From assembly GCF_018128905.1 (NCBI RefSeq), contig NZ_CP063808.1, forward strand, positions 5,766,001 to 5,830,000: DNA of 64,000 nt. Reading direction: 5' to 3'. The notes under the pieces are model-generated. The model saw only the letters and a list, made by a program, of their open reading frames with translations. It was not told the origin of the DNA and ran no database searches. This stretch comes from Streptomyces sp. A2-16 (GTDB lineage: Bacteria; Actinomycetota; Actinomycetes; Streptomycetales; Streptomycetaceae). Made by a program: the position numbers and the translations under genes. Positions 1 to 7,894 of the stretch are shown here, in pieces; position 1 is the stretch's first letter; every line of letters begins with the position of its first letter.

Positions 1-93
1 GATCCGGCCGCGGGCGTCGGCGACGACGTCCTCGGGGCCGTGGCCGCCGATCGCGACGTAATGGCGGGGAATCAGTGCGGTGGGACGGTCCAT
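1..93 (-). CDS. SMP-30/gluconolactonase-like protein, N-terminal fragment cut by window edge
   Basis: Only the first 31 codons are visible; the gene runs off the left edge. The ATG (complement of 91-93) follows a GGAAGGG ribosome-binding site. The short N-terminus carries a GHGPEDVV segment, which resembles the start of SMP-30/gluconolactonase/strictosidine-synthase-like six-bladed propellers, where the first blade begins with a GPEDV stretch. That assignment rests on little sequence. It lies 28 bp downstream of the small HTH gene on the same strand, so the two are probably cotranscribed. Confidence 0.5.
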   Translation of the reverse strand, partial: MDRPTALIPRHYVAIGGHGPEDVVADARGRI

Positions 94-121
94 CGGGTGC
101 CTGCCCTTCCGGTACGGGTCG

Positions 122-409
122 CTACCAGCCCTTCTCGAACATGCGCGCCACCTCGGCGATGCGCATCTCGTCGCGACGGTAGTACGTACGCCACCGGATT
201 CTCCTGGTGCGCACCAGGCCGATGTCCACGAGCAGGCCGAGGTGGGTCTCCGCGACCGAGCGGGACACGCCGAGCTTGCCCGCGACCGCGCGGGCGGTGA
301 CTCCGTCCTGGGCGGGGTCGCCGTGGCGTTGCGGCGGGAAGTGGGCGGCCGGGTCCTTCAGCCACTCCAGGATTTCCAGGCGCCTCTGGCCGGCCGGAGT
401 CCTCAGCAT
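122..409 (-). CDS. Small ArsR-like winged-helix transcriptional regulator
   Basis: A 95-residue protein. The start at 409 is chosen because a GGAGGGGACGAG ribosome-binding site sits just upstream; the frame stays open further upstream but that extension is low-complexity Pro/Arg sequence. Residues about 10-75 look like a winged helix: an ILEWLKDP first helix, a TARAVAGKLGVSRSVAETHLGLL recognition unit (split over residues 40-65) and a basic wing ending in YYRRDE. It lacks the cysteines of metal-sensing ArsR members. It probably controls the adjoining SMP-30-like gene; the effector is unknown. Confidence 0.7.
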   Translation of the reverse strand: MLRTPAGQRRLEILEWLKDPAAHFPPQRHGDPAQDGVTARAVAGKLGVSRSVAETHLGLLVDIGLVRTRRIRWRTYYRRDEMRIAEVARMFEKGW

Positions 410-576
410 CTCGTCCCCTCCGCCCTCCTTCTGCGTCTGTCCACTGTCCCGCAGCCGAAGGTGCCTTGTCCCGGAGTCACCGAGCTTGTCCGAGATCGAA
501 CTCCTCTGTGGCACAGGGCTGTTCGTCGGTGCGGCGGTCGGGAGGGGAACCGCATGCCGCTCATGAGGAGTTGGGG

Positions 577-615
577 CCCCCTCCGCCCGCGGCTCGTGGT
601 CTCGCGGGCGGAGGG
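577..615 (-). terminator. Strong hairpin terminator downstream of the GH42 gene
   Basis: Perfect 14-bp arms, CCCCTCCGCCCGCG (577-590) and its complement (602-615), enclose an 11-nt loop. It begins 9 bp beyond the beta-galactosidase stop codon on the minus strand. There is no clear U tail, which is common in Streptomyces terminators. Confidence 0.75.
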
Positions 616-623
616 GAGTCGGT

Positions 624-2645
624 TCAGCCGTCGAGTCGTACGACCCGTACGGCACCCGCGGGGACGGCGAGGCGGCCCGCCGCGCGTTCCCCGGTCAGCA
701 GTTCGGTTCCGGCCGCGTCCAGGGGCACCTTGGCCTCGGACGCGGTGTGGTTGACCACGAAGACGTAGGAACCGGTCTCTCCGTTGCGTCGGACCACCTC
801 GACGTCGTGGGGCAGGTCCGCGCGGGAGGGCAGCCGGGCGTCCTCGCCGGCCCAGCCGAGCAGGGCGTCGAGGCCCTGGGCGGACAGGCGGGTGGAGACG
901 TACCAGGCGGTGCCCTCACCGTGCCGGTGCCGGGTGACGGCGGGGTGACCGGCGGCCAGGCCGTCGTCGTACGTCCACACGGTCTCGGCACCGCGCGGCA
1001 CCACGAACTCGGTCCACACGTCGCCGGTCAGCTCGGAGCCGTCCGGGCCGGTGATCCGGACCGACCTGCCGGGCAGCAGCGGCGAGAACTCCTCGACGGT
1101 CAGGCCCAGCACGTCCCGCAGGGCGCCCGGGTACGCGCCCGCGTGGACGGCGTCGTGTTCGTCGACGATGCCGGAGAAGTACGACACGACGAGGGTGCCG
1201 CCGTTCTCGACGTACTGCTCGAGGTTGCGCCCCGCGGCCTCCGTCATCAGGTACAGGGCGGGGACGACGACAAGGGGATAGGCCGACAGGTCGGCTTCGG
1301 GGTGAGCGAAGTCGACCGTGAGGTGGCGGTCGTAGAGGGCCTCGTAGAAGGCGTCGGCGCGTTCGCGCGCGTCGTGGTCCTCGCTGGGACGCCAGTCGAG
1401 GTTCTGCGCCCACCAGGAGTGCCAGTCCCACAGGACGGCCACGTCCGCCTGTGTGCGGGTGCCGCGGACGCTGCTCAACGAGTCCAGGGAGGCGCCCAGT
1501 TCGACCACCTCGCGCCACACGCGCGTGCCGGTGCCGCCGTGCGGGACCATCGCCGAGTGGAACTTCTCGGCGCCGCGCCGGGACTGGCGCCACTGGAAGA
1601 ACATGGCTCCCTCGGAGCCGCGGGCCACATGGGCCAGGGAGTTGCGGGCCATCTGGCCGGGGGCCTTGGCGGGGTTGCGAGGCTGCCAGTTGACGCCCGA
1701 GGTGGAGTGCTCCAGCAGGATCCAGGGGGCGCCGCCCGCAACCGAGCGGGTGAGGTCGGCGGCCATCGCGAGGTTGACGTGGGTGCGGCGGCCGTCGGTG
1801 ATGAGGTAGTGGTCGTTGGTGACGATGTCCACCTCACGGCCCCAGGCCCAGTAGTCGACGGAGTCGCACTGGCTGAGCGCGGTCATGAAGTTGGTGGTGA
1901 CCGGGATGCCCGGGGAGAGCCGGTGCAGAATGTCCCGCTCGGCCACGAAGTTCTCGCGCATGGTGGCGTCGGCGAACCGCTTGTAGTCCAGCGCCTGGCC
2001 CGGGTTGCCGACGGTGGCCGCGGTGCGCGGCGGGTCGATCTGCTCGAGGCTCGTGTAGTGCTGGCCCCAGAAGGCGGTGCCCCAGGCCTCGTTGACGCCG
2101 TCGACCCCGCCGTACGTCGTCTCGAGCCAGCGTCGGAAATGAGCCGCGCAGCAGTCGCAGTAGCAGGCGGAGACGGGAACGCCGTACTCGTTGTGCACGT
2201 GCCACATGGCGAGGGCCGGGTGGCCGGCGTAGCGCTCGGCGAGCCGGGTGGTGATGTTCGCGGCGGCCGCGCGGTAGGCACCGTTGCTGTGGCAGATGGC
2301 GCCGCGGGAGCCGAAGGCGAGACGGGTGCCGTCGGCCGTGACGGGCAGCGCGTCGGGGTGCGCGCGGTAGAACCAGGCGGGCGGGACGACCGTGGGCGTG
2401 CCGAGGTCGACACGGATGCCGTTCTCGTGCAGCAGCGCGAGGATCCGGTCCAGCCAGCCGAAGTCGTGCACGCCCGGTTCCGGCTCCAGCAGCGCCCAGG
2501 AGAAGATCCCCACGCTGACCATGGTGACCCCGGCCTCGCGCATCAGCCGGACGTCCTCGTCCCAGACGCTCTCGGGCCACTGCTCCGGGTTGTAGTCCCC
2601 GCCGAAGGCAAGCCTGGTGAGGCCCCTGGGGGTGGTCTCCGGCAT
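624..2645 (-). CDS. GH42 family beta-galactosidase
   Basis: A 673-residue cytoplasmic glycoside hydrolase family 42 enzyme hydrolysing terminal beta-galactosides. The start at 2645 is preceded by GGAGAG and gives the typical GH42 opening with GGDYNPEQW at residues 15-23. The acid/base residue is E153 in HNEYG and the nucleophile is E312 in ILLEHSTSG. Cysteines at 161, 163, 165 and 166 form the zinc-binding cluster seen in many GH42 enzymes. The middle is the trimerisation (glutamine-amidotransferase-like) domain and the end a small beta domain. No signal peptide. It is divergent from a LacI-type gene, so induction by a galactoside is likely; the natural substrate (lactose, galactan oligomer or other) is not shown by sequence. 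Confidence 0.95.
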   Translation of the reverse strand: MPETTPRGLTRLAFGGDYNPEQWPESVWDEDVRLMREAGVTMVSVGIFSWALLEPEPGVHDFGWLDRILALLHENGIRVDLGTPTVVPPAWFYRAHPDALPVTADGTRLAFGSRGAICHSNGAYRAAAANITTRLAERYAGHPALAMWHVHNEYGVPVSACYCDCCAAHFRRWLETTYGGVDGVNEAWGTAFWGQHYTSLEQIDPPRTAATVGNPGQALDYKRFADATMRENFVAERDILHRLSPGIPVTTNFMTALSQCDSVDYWAWGREVDIVTNDHYLITDGRRTHVNLAMAADLTRSVAGGAPWILLEHSTSGVNWQPRNPAKAPGQMARNSLAHVARGSEGAMFFQWRQSRRGAEKFHSAMVPHGGTGTRVWREVVELGASLDSLSSVRGTRTQADVAVLWDWHSWWAQNLDWRPSEDHDARERADAFYEALYDRHLTVDFAHPEADLSAYPLVVVPALYLMTEAAGRNLEQYVENGGTLVVSYFSGIVDEHDAVHAGAYPGALRDVLGLTVEEFSPLLPGRSVRITGPDGSELTGDVWTEFVVPRGAETVWTYDDGLAAGHPAVTRHRHGEGTAWYVSTRLSAQGLDALLGWAGEDARLPSRADLPHDVEVVRRNGETGSYVFVVNHTASEAKVPLDAAGTELLTGERAAGRLAVPAGAVRVVRLDG

Positions 2646-2722
2646 GGGTCTCTCCCGTTTCGAGTAGTTGGGAACGTGCACACACAGGTTCGCAAGCGCG
2701 CGGCCCAAGATAACCGTACAGA

Positions 2723-2735
2723 GGCAAGGCTTGCC
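2723..2735. promoter_or_regulatory. Candidate LacI-family operator
   Basis: GGCAAGGCTTGCC is a perfect inverted repeat around one central base, in the 205-bp space between the divergent GH42 and lacI-type genes. LacI-family operators are usually short palindromes in this position. The partial match CGCAAGC at about 2690 could be a second half-site. Confidence 0.55.
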
Positions 2736-2850
2736 AAGTGCCGGTCTGCAGGCTTTTCTGTGCACGATCCCAGTTCGGTCGCATCCTGTCCGTGCCGTCT
2801 CGCCGCCCGAGCACCCTCGCGCCGCCCCCAGGGGCCTTAGAGTCTTGACC

Positions 2851-3876
2851 ATGAACAATGCGGGGGGCCGGCGCAAACCGCCGACGATCCACGACGTGGC
2901 CCGCGAGGCCGGGGTCTCGCGCGGCACGGTCTCGCGTGTGCTCAACGGCGGGCACTACGTCAGCCCGCCCGCCCTGGAGGCGGTCAACGCCGCCATCCGC
3001 AAGACGGGCTACGTCGTCAACCGGCACGCCCGTTCGCTGATCACCGGCCGCTCCGACTCGGTGGGATTCCTGCTGACGGAGCCGCAGGAGCGGTTCTTCG
3101 AGGACCCCAACTTCAACGTCCTGCTGCGAGGCTGCACCCAGGCGCTGGCCGCGCACGACATCCCGCTGCTGCTGATGCTGGCCGGGACCGACGACGAGCG
3201 GCGCCGGATCAAGCGGTTCATCACGGCCGGCCACCTCGACGGCGTCCTGCTCGTGACCAGCCACTCCGCCGACCCGGTGGCCGAGGAACTGCACAAGGCG
3301 GGCGTGCCGGTCGTGCAGTGCGGCAAGCCCATGCGGTCCGGTTCGAAGGTCAGTTACGTGGCCGCCGACGACCGTGACGGCGCCCGTGACATGGTGCGCC
3401 ATCTGCTGTCCCTGGGCCGCCGCCGGATCGGCATCGTGACCGGTCCGCCGGACTCGCCCGGCGGTGTCGACCGTCTCGCCGGCTACAAGGAGGTCCTGAC
3501 GGAGGCCGGCGTCGAGATCGACGAGCGGCTCATCGTCTCCGGCGACTACAGCCGGGCCGCCGGGGAGGCGGGCGCCGAGCGGCTGCTGGCCCGGGCCCCC
3601 GACCTGGACGCCGTGTTCGTCGCCTCCGACCTCATGGCGCTGGGCGCCCTGACGGCACTGCGCCGGGCGGGTCGCCGGATCCCCGAGGACGTGGCCGTGG
3701 GCGGCTTCGACGACTCGATCGCGGCGACGGAGGCCAGCCCCGCGCTGACCACGATCCGCCAGCCCTACGACCGCATCAGCGCCGAGATGGTGCGGCTACT
3801 GCTGGCCCAGCTGAGCGGCGAGGATCCGGCGGCGGTGATCCTGCCGACGGAGCTGGTGCGGCGGGAGTCGACCTAG
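2851..3876 (+). CDS. LacI-family transcriptional repressor
   Basis: A 341-residue regulator. Residues 11-34 hold the LacI helix-turn-helix (TIHDVAREAGVSRGTVSRVL) followed by the hinge; the rest is a periplasmic-binding-protein-like sensor fold ending in a DDSIAATEASPALTTIRQP stretch typical of the family. The ATG at 2851 places the HTH at the extreme N-terminus as expected; no good Shine-Dalgarno is visible, so the mRNA may be nearly leaderless. It is divergent from the GH42 gene, which it most likely represses together with itself. Confidence 0.92.
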   Translation: MNNAGGRRKPPTIHDVAREAGVSRGTVSRVLNGGHYVSPPALEAVNAAIRKTGYVVNRHARSLITGRSDSVGFLLTEPQERFFEDPNFNVLLRGCTQALAAHDIPLLLMLAGTDDERRRIKRFITAGHLDGVLLVTSHSADPVAEELHKAGVPVVQCGKPMRSGSKVSYVAADDRDGARDMVRHLLSLGRRRIGIVTGPPDSPGGVDRLAGYKEVLTEAGVEIDERLIVSGDYSRAAGEAGAERLLARAPDLDAVFVASDLMALGALTALRRAGRRIPEDVAVGGFDDSIAATEASPALTTIRQPYDRISAEMVRLLLAQLSGEDPAAVILPTELVRREST

Positions 3877-4357
3877 GCGGGCCCGGGGAGGAGCCGGGGG
3901 CCGGATGCCGTGGCATCGGCAGGGCTTGCAGGACCAGGCCGGGCGTGAACGAACCATGCGGGCCGTACGGCCAGGCATTGTGCTTGCACCAGGCAGGGCT
4001 GTACGGCCAGGCAGGGCCTGTCCGACCGGTGTGGGTCGGCCGGCATGTCGCGGCCCGCCTCGGACAGGGACCGGGCCCTCGCGTTCGCGCCGCTCAGCGA
4101 GCCGGGCGGGCAGGGACACGAGCGAGGCAGCGCCGCCCCGAGAGAATCGTCGGCATCGACACGGACGGCCCTCCCCGGCCGACGTCCGTGACCGAGGCCG
4201 AGGCACCTGGACGGCCGTGGCGCACACGGCGTGGTTCTCGGGCACCGCAGCCGGTCCGTATCGACCGATCAGGATCGGAGAAGCGCGCCCACCCTCCCCC
4301 GACCTAGCGTGGAACCACCGACACGGACCGTCGGGACATCACCTGGAGGAGCACACC
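3877..4357. other. 481-bp intergenic region with repeated palindromic segments, no gene seen
   Basis: No frame here has a convincing ribosome-binding site, codon bias or family match. It contains GGCCGTACGGCC (3961-3972, perfect palindrome), an imperfect copy at 3997-4008, and the direct repeat GTACGGCCAGGCA at 3965-3977 and 4001-4013. The promoter of the VOC gene must lie at the right end. Confidence 0.5.
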
Positions 4358-4708
4358 ATGACTGCCGGCCTCAAGACGATCATCTACCCCGTCAAGGACC
4401 TGGCCGCCGCGAAGGCCCTGTTCAGCGCGCTGCTGGGCGTGGAGCCGTACGCCGACGAGCCGTACTACGTCGGCTTCAAGGACGCGGGGCAGGACGTCGG
4501 CCTCGACCCGAACGGACACGCCAGGGGCATGACCGGACCGGTTCCCTACTGGCACGTCGACGACATCCGCGCCACGCTCGCGGCACTGGTGGCGGCCGGC
4601 GCGGAGACCTTGCAGGACGTCCAGGACGTCGGCGGCGGCAAACTGATCGCGTTCGTCAAGGACGCGGACGGCAACCTGGTCGGGATCACCCAGGACCCGC
4701 AGGCCTGA
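4358..4708 (+). CDS. VOC-family (glyoxalase/dioxygenase-fold) protein
   Basis: A 116-residue single vicinal-oxygen-chelate domain of paired beta-alpha-beta-beta-beta modules. The start follows GGAGGA. The fold is shown by the IIYPVKDLAAAKALFSALLG opening and the closing KDADGNLVGI segment, where metal-binding VOC proteins usually have a Glu in place of the Val/Gly. Few metal ligands are obvious, so it may be a binding or resistance protein rather than an enzyme. It lies 66 bp upstream of a MarR gene with operator-like repeats between them. Confidence 0.85.
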   Translation: MTAGLKTIIYPVKDLAAAKALFSALLGVEPYADEPYYVGFKDAGQDVGLDPNGHARGMTGPVPYWHVDDIRATLAALVAAGAETLQDVQDVGGGKLIAFVKDADGNLVGITQDPQA

Positions 4709-4713
4709 GGCGT

Positions 4714-4748
4714 TAGTTGCACGCACACTAGTTGCACAGACAACAACT
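4714..4748 (+). promoter_or_regulatory. Operator-like repeats upstream of the MarR gene
   Basis: TAGTTGCAC occurs at 4714-4722 and 4729-4737 with a 15-bp period. The second copy forms an inverted repeat, AGTTG (4730-4734) with CAACT (4744-4748). Repeats of this kind close to a marR start are typical autoregulatory sites. It lies between the VOC stop and the regulator start. Confidence 0.55.
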
Positions 4749-4774
4749 GGCCGGATCGGTGTTACCGTTCATGT

Positions 4775-5164
4775 ATGGCGGTGAACACGGTCGAAACCGG
4801 CCTCGAGGAGCGGTGGCGGGACATCCTGTCGGTGCACGCGCGCACGATGTGCGAGATCGACCGCGTGCTGCACCCGCACGGGCTGGGCGCGAGCGATTTC
4901 GAGGTGCTCGACATCCTCGCCACCGAGTCGCCCCGCCAGGGCGACCAGTGCCGGGTGCAGAACCTCGTCGGACGGGTGCATCTCAGCCAGAGCGCGCTGT
5001 CCCGGCTGATCGGCCGCCTGGAGAAGGACGGTCTGGTGGAGCGGTCCGTGTGCGTGGAGGACCGGCGGGGCGTGTGGGTGTCCCTCACCGACAAGGGCCG
5101 CGCCCTCCACTCCGAGGTGCTGCCGCTGCAGCGCGGGGTGCTGGCCAGGATGCTCGACGCCTAG
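4775..5164 (+). CDS. MarR-family transcriptional regulator
   Basis: A 129-residue MarR protein, slightly short for the family. Residues about 35-95 form the winged helix, with HLSQSALSRLIGRLEKDGLVER as recognition helix and wing start, and VEDRRGVWVSLTDKG as wing. A dimerisation helix flanks each end. It follows the VOC gene in the same direction but has its own operator-like repeats just upstream, so autoregulation is likely. Ligand unknown. Confidence 0.9.
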   Translation: MAVNTVETGLEERWRDILSVHARTMCEIDRVLHPHGLGASDFEVLDILATESPRQGDQCRVQNLVGRVHLSQSALSRLIGRLEKDGLVERSVCVEDRRGVWVSLTDKGRALHSEVLPLQRGVLARMLDA

Positions 5165-5402
5165 GGACGAGGCAGGCCCTCATCGGCGGCTGACGTGCGC
5201 CGGAACATCCGCCCTCGGCGTCCGTGGCCGGCCGGGCAACCCGGGCCCTGCGCGTACGCGTTGCCGCAGCGGATCACGAGGATGCGCGTTCCCTGGCCCG
5301 GAGACGTGCTGTGAAACGCGCGGCGCTCCGGGCGTGTATGGCCGGCCCTTCTCGGGGTCATGCTGAACAGCAGACACCGAGCGGGGAAGGGGCTGACGCG
5401 CC

Positions 5403-6389
5403 TTGGCCGTGGAAGAGGAGCAGGCCGCCGAGTTCAGCAGCTACGCGACGACCTCACTGGAGGAGGCGCGCGAGGCGATCGCGGCCCACTACTACGACCT
5501 GCGACTCGAAGTCGCGGGCCGGGCCACGGAGTTCGAGACCAGGCTCAGTGTCGTCGAGCTCGGCGCACTCACCGTCGGCGACATCGGCTTCGGCACCGAG
5601 ATGCGCATGAGCTTCGGCGAACCGGGCGTCTACCACGTCGCCGTGCCCTTCGGCGGCTGCTTCAGTGTTCAAGAGGGGCACGGGGGCGTGGAGTTCGCGA
5701 CCGAGCAGCGGGCACTGGTCTTCGATCCGGCGCGGGACATACGCATCGACAACTGGTCCGCCGACTGCCAGGCACTCACCGTCAAGATCGACAAGGCGGC
5801 CGTGCTCCGGCAGCTCGAGCTGCTGCTCGGCAGATCGGTGCGGCGCCCACCGTGCTTCGAGCCGTACATGGACGTCTCACGGGGATCCGGCCTGAGCTGG
5901 ATGCGTCTGGCGACGTGGAACCTGCTGGAGCGGGACGTCCCGCTCGGACTGCTGAGCCATCCGATGATCCGTGGCCGTCTCGAACAGACCCTCCTGGAGG
6001 GAATGCTGCTGGCCACCGACCACACCTTCCGCGCAGAACTGGAGACCCCTCCCCCACCCATGCGCCCCGCGTCGGTGAAGCGGGTCATGGACGCCGTGCA
6101 GGAGCTCCCGGCCGAGCCGTACGACGCGAACCGGCTCGCGGCGATCGCCCAGGTCAGTCTGCGCACCCTGCAGGAGGCCTTCCGCAGGAATGTCGGCATG
6201 TCACCCATGGCGTACGTCCAGGAGGTGCGGCTCCAGCGCGTCCACCGGCAGCTGCGGGCGGCGGCGCCGGGCACCACGACCGTCACCGACGTGGCCCATG
6301 CGTGGGGGTTCGTCCATCTGGGCCGGTTCGCGCGGCGCTACCGGGAGCGCTTCGGGGAGTCACCCTCGCAGACACTGCGCGCGGAGTGA
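5403..6389 (+). CDS. AraC-family regulator with N-terminal AraC-binding-like domain
   Basis: About 328 residues. The N-terminal two thirds match the AraC-binding-like domain of the NphR/FeaR kind (FSVQEGHGGVEFATEQRALVF region). The C-terminal 100 residues carry two helix-turn-helix units: LAAIAQVSLRTLQEAFRRNVG with YVQEVRLQRVHRQL, then VAHAWGFVHLGRFARRYRERFGESP. The TTG at 5403 follows GGGGAAGGGG; a GTG two codons later is an alternative. No obvious target lies next to it. The 238 bp before it holds no recognisable gene. Confidence 0.85.
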   Translation: MAVEEEQAAEFSSYATTSLEEAREAIAAHYYDLRLEVAGRATEFETRLSVVELGALTVGDIGFGTEMRMSFGEPGVYHVAVPFGGCFSVQEGHGGVEFATEQRALVFDPARDIRIDNWSADCQALTVKIDKAAVLRQLELLLGRSVRRPPCFEPYMDVSRGSGLSWMRLATWNLLERDVPLGLLSHPMIRGRLEQTLLEGMLLATDHTFRAELETPPPPMRPASVKRVMDAVQELPAEPYDANRLAAIAQVSLRTLQEAFRRNVGMSPMAYVQEVRLQRVHRQLRAAAPGTTTVTDVAHAWGFVHLGRFARRYRERFGESPSQTLRAE

Positions 6390-6499
6390 GCCGTCACGTC
6401 CGCCGATTCACCGCGCTTTGCGGACATGCGCCACGTATTGCGGAGCGACGGCCCTCAGGATCGGTCCTATGGTCGGGGCACGGCGATCGCAGAGCGCGC

Positions 6500-6533
6500 C
6501 AGGGATGAGCAGAGTCGGCGCCGCTCATCCCTG
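6500..6533. terminator. Bidirectional terminator hairpin between convergent araC-type and sseB-like genes
   Basis: CAGGGATGAGC (6500-6510) pairs perfectly with GCTCATCCCTG (6523-6533) across a 12-nt loop. It sits in the 258-bp gap between two convergent genes and can end transcription from both sides. Confidence 0.7.
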
Positions 6534-6647
6534 TCCACGCGTGCGTGAACCCGGGTGCGGCAGCGGGAGCAGGTCCGCACCCCTCTGTGGGCCCGGCTGC
6601 TCCCCCTCCGTCGCACGTGGTGGCCGGGCCCCACCGTCCGACGGGCC

Positions 6648-7037
6648 CTACGGCCGCGCCAGCAGCGTGCGCACGCCCTCGGACGTGAGCGTGAGCGGGT
6701 GCGCGGAGCTGGCGTCGATCGAGAGCGAGAGATCGCCGTCCGGCCACTGCGCGGCGAGCGCGCCCAGCGGTACCAGACGGTAGCGGGAGACGAACGGAAG
6801 CAGTTCGGCCATCTCCGTCTCCGAGGTGAACACGGGCACCACGGGAGCGCCGTCCTGCTGCTCCAGAACGGGCAGCGCCACGGTCGTGTCCTCGTCCGCG
6901 GCGTCGTCGGGCACCGGAATGAGCACCTCACTGGTCGCGAGCGTGTCCAGCGCCGTCGCGTCCTCGGTGTTCTGCGTCAGCGCGTCCAGCGCCCGCTGGG
7001 CCGGTGTGGCGTTGTGGTCGTTGGCGGGTGTGTCCAT
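6648..7037 (-). CDS. SseB-like domain protein
   Basis: A 129-residue acidic protein. The start at 7037 follows AGGGGAT. Residues about 15-125 resemble the SseB N-terminal domain: a DALTQNTEDATALDTLATSEV helix, a LPVLEQQDGAPVVPVFTSE strand pair, and the GDLSLSIDASSAHPLTLTSEGV motif near the end. Such domains occur in Streptomyces enhanced-serine-sensitivity-like proteins of unknown biochemical role. It stands alone, convergent to the AraC regulator. Confidence 0.75.
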   Translation of the reverse strand: MDTPANDHNATPAQRALDALTQNTEDATALDTLATSEVLIPVPDDAADEDTTVALPVLEQQDGAPVVPVFTSETEMAELLPFVSRYRLVPLGALAAQWPDGDLSLSIDASSAHPLTLTSEGVRTLLARP

Positions 7038-7351
7038 GGCAGATCCCCTGGTAGCGGCGGTCTTGCGGCCCGCCCTGGGGCATGATCGCCCAGGGCGCGG
7101 TGCTGCTCGCGTACCCGAGCGTGCCGAGAGCATGCGTTCGGGGCATCAGGGAATCGGCGCGATGTGCGCCAGGCGGCGGACCGAGCGGGTCGCAGCCGAC
7201 CCGCCGCACGTCGACCGTGGCCAGGGCGGTTCGCCGCTCACCTCGCGGAGGCGCCCCACAGCTCAGGCGGGCACCGTGACAGTCGCGGAATCGGTCGTCG
7301 CGCGTCACGGACGGCGGGTGCCGGGTATCCACCTGATGTCGCCAAGTCGCG
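7038..7351. other. 314-bp intergenic region with one hairpin
   Basis: No supported gene. CGCCCTGGG (7071-7079) pairs with CCCAGGGCG (7089-7097) over a 9-nt loop, 34 bp upstream of the sseB-like start; it could be a 5'-leader hairpin or an operator. The rest, downstream of the isochorismatase gene, shows no clear structure. Confidence 0.45.
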
Positions 7352-7894
7352 TCATTTCTCGATCAGTTGGTCCACGGTGACGACTCGGATCAGCGGCCCG
7401 TACAGCCGCATCACGTCCAGCGCCCTGGTGTGCGAGGCGTCGTCGGCCCCGGCGCAGGCGTCGGCCACCACCAGGGTCTCGACGCCCGCGTCGGCGGCGG
7501 CGAGGGCCGTGGACAGGACGCAGCAGTCGGTGCTGACACCGGCCAGGACCAGGCGGTCCTCGGGGCCGACGCGGTGGGCGAGCTCGGGGGTCCACTTGCC
7601 GAAGGTGGCCGCGTCCAGGATGTGCGGTGCCCGGTCGGCGAACCCGTCGGTGAGCCGCCACAGCGGGGCGTCCGGCGGCTGGAGGGCGAAGGGCCACTGC
7701 GCGTAGTAGGCCCGCCAGGCGCCGGTGGGGTTGGCGGGGGCGACGAAGCGGGTGAACGTGACCCGTTCGGCGAAGGCCGGCAGCAGTCGCCGTACACCCG
7801 CCGCCGCCTCGGTGTAACGAGGGGCGGCCCAGGGGCTGCCGGGATCGGCGAAGACGTGCTGCATGTCGATGACGGCGAGCAGCCCCCTTGTCAT
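7352..7894 (-). CDS. Isochorismatase-family cysteine hydrolase
   Basis: A 180-residue cysteine hydrolase of the isochorismatase/nicotinamidase/N-carbamoyl amidohydrolase fold. The catalytic triad is visible as D10 (AVIDMQH), K100 (FGKWTPE) and the Cys of GVSTDCCVLSTA (C125), with the conserved cis-peptide Val-Ser. Its ATG overlaps the stop of the upstream NCS1 permease by four bases, so the two are translationally coupled and probably share a substrate: an amide or ureide such as nicotinamide or a pyrimidine/hydantoin breakdown product. Which one cannot be read from sequence. Confidence 0.85.
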   Translation of the reverse strand: MTRGLLAVIDMQHVFADPGSPWAAPRYTEAAAGVRRLLPAFAERVTFTRFVAPANPTGAWRAYYAQWPFALQPPDAPLWRLTDGFADRAPHILDAATFGKWTPELAHRVGPEDRLVLAGVSTDCCVLSTALAAADAGVETLVVADACAGADDASHTRALDVMRLYGPLIRVVTVDQLIEK

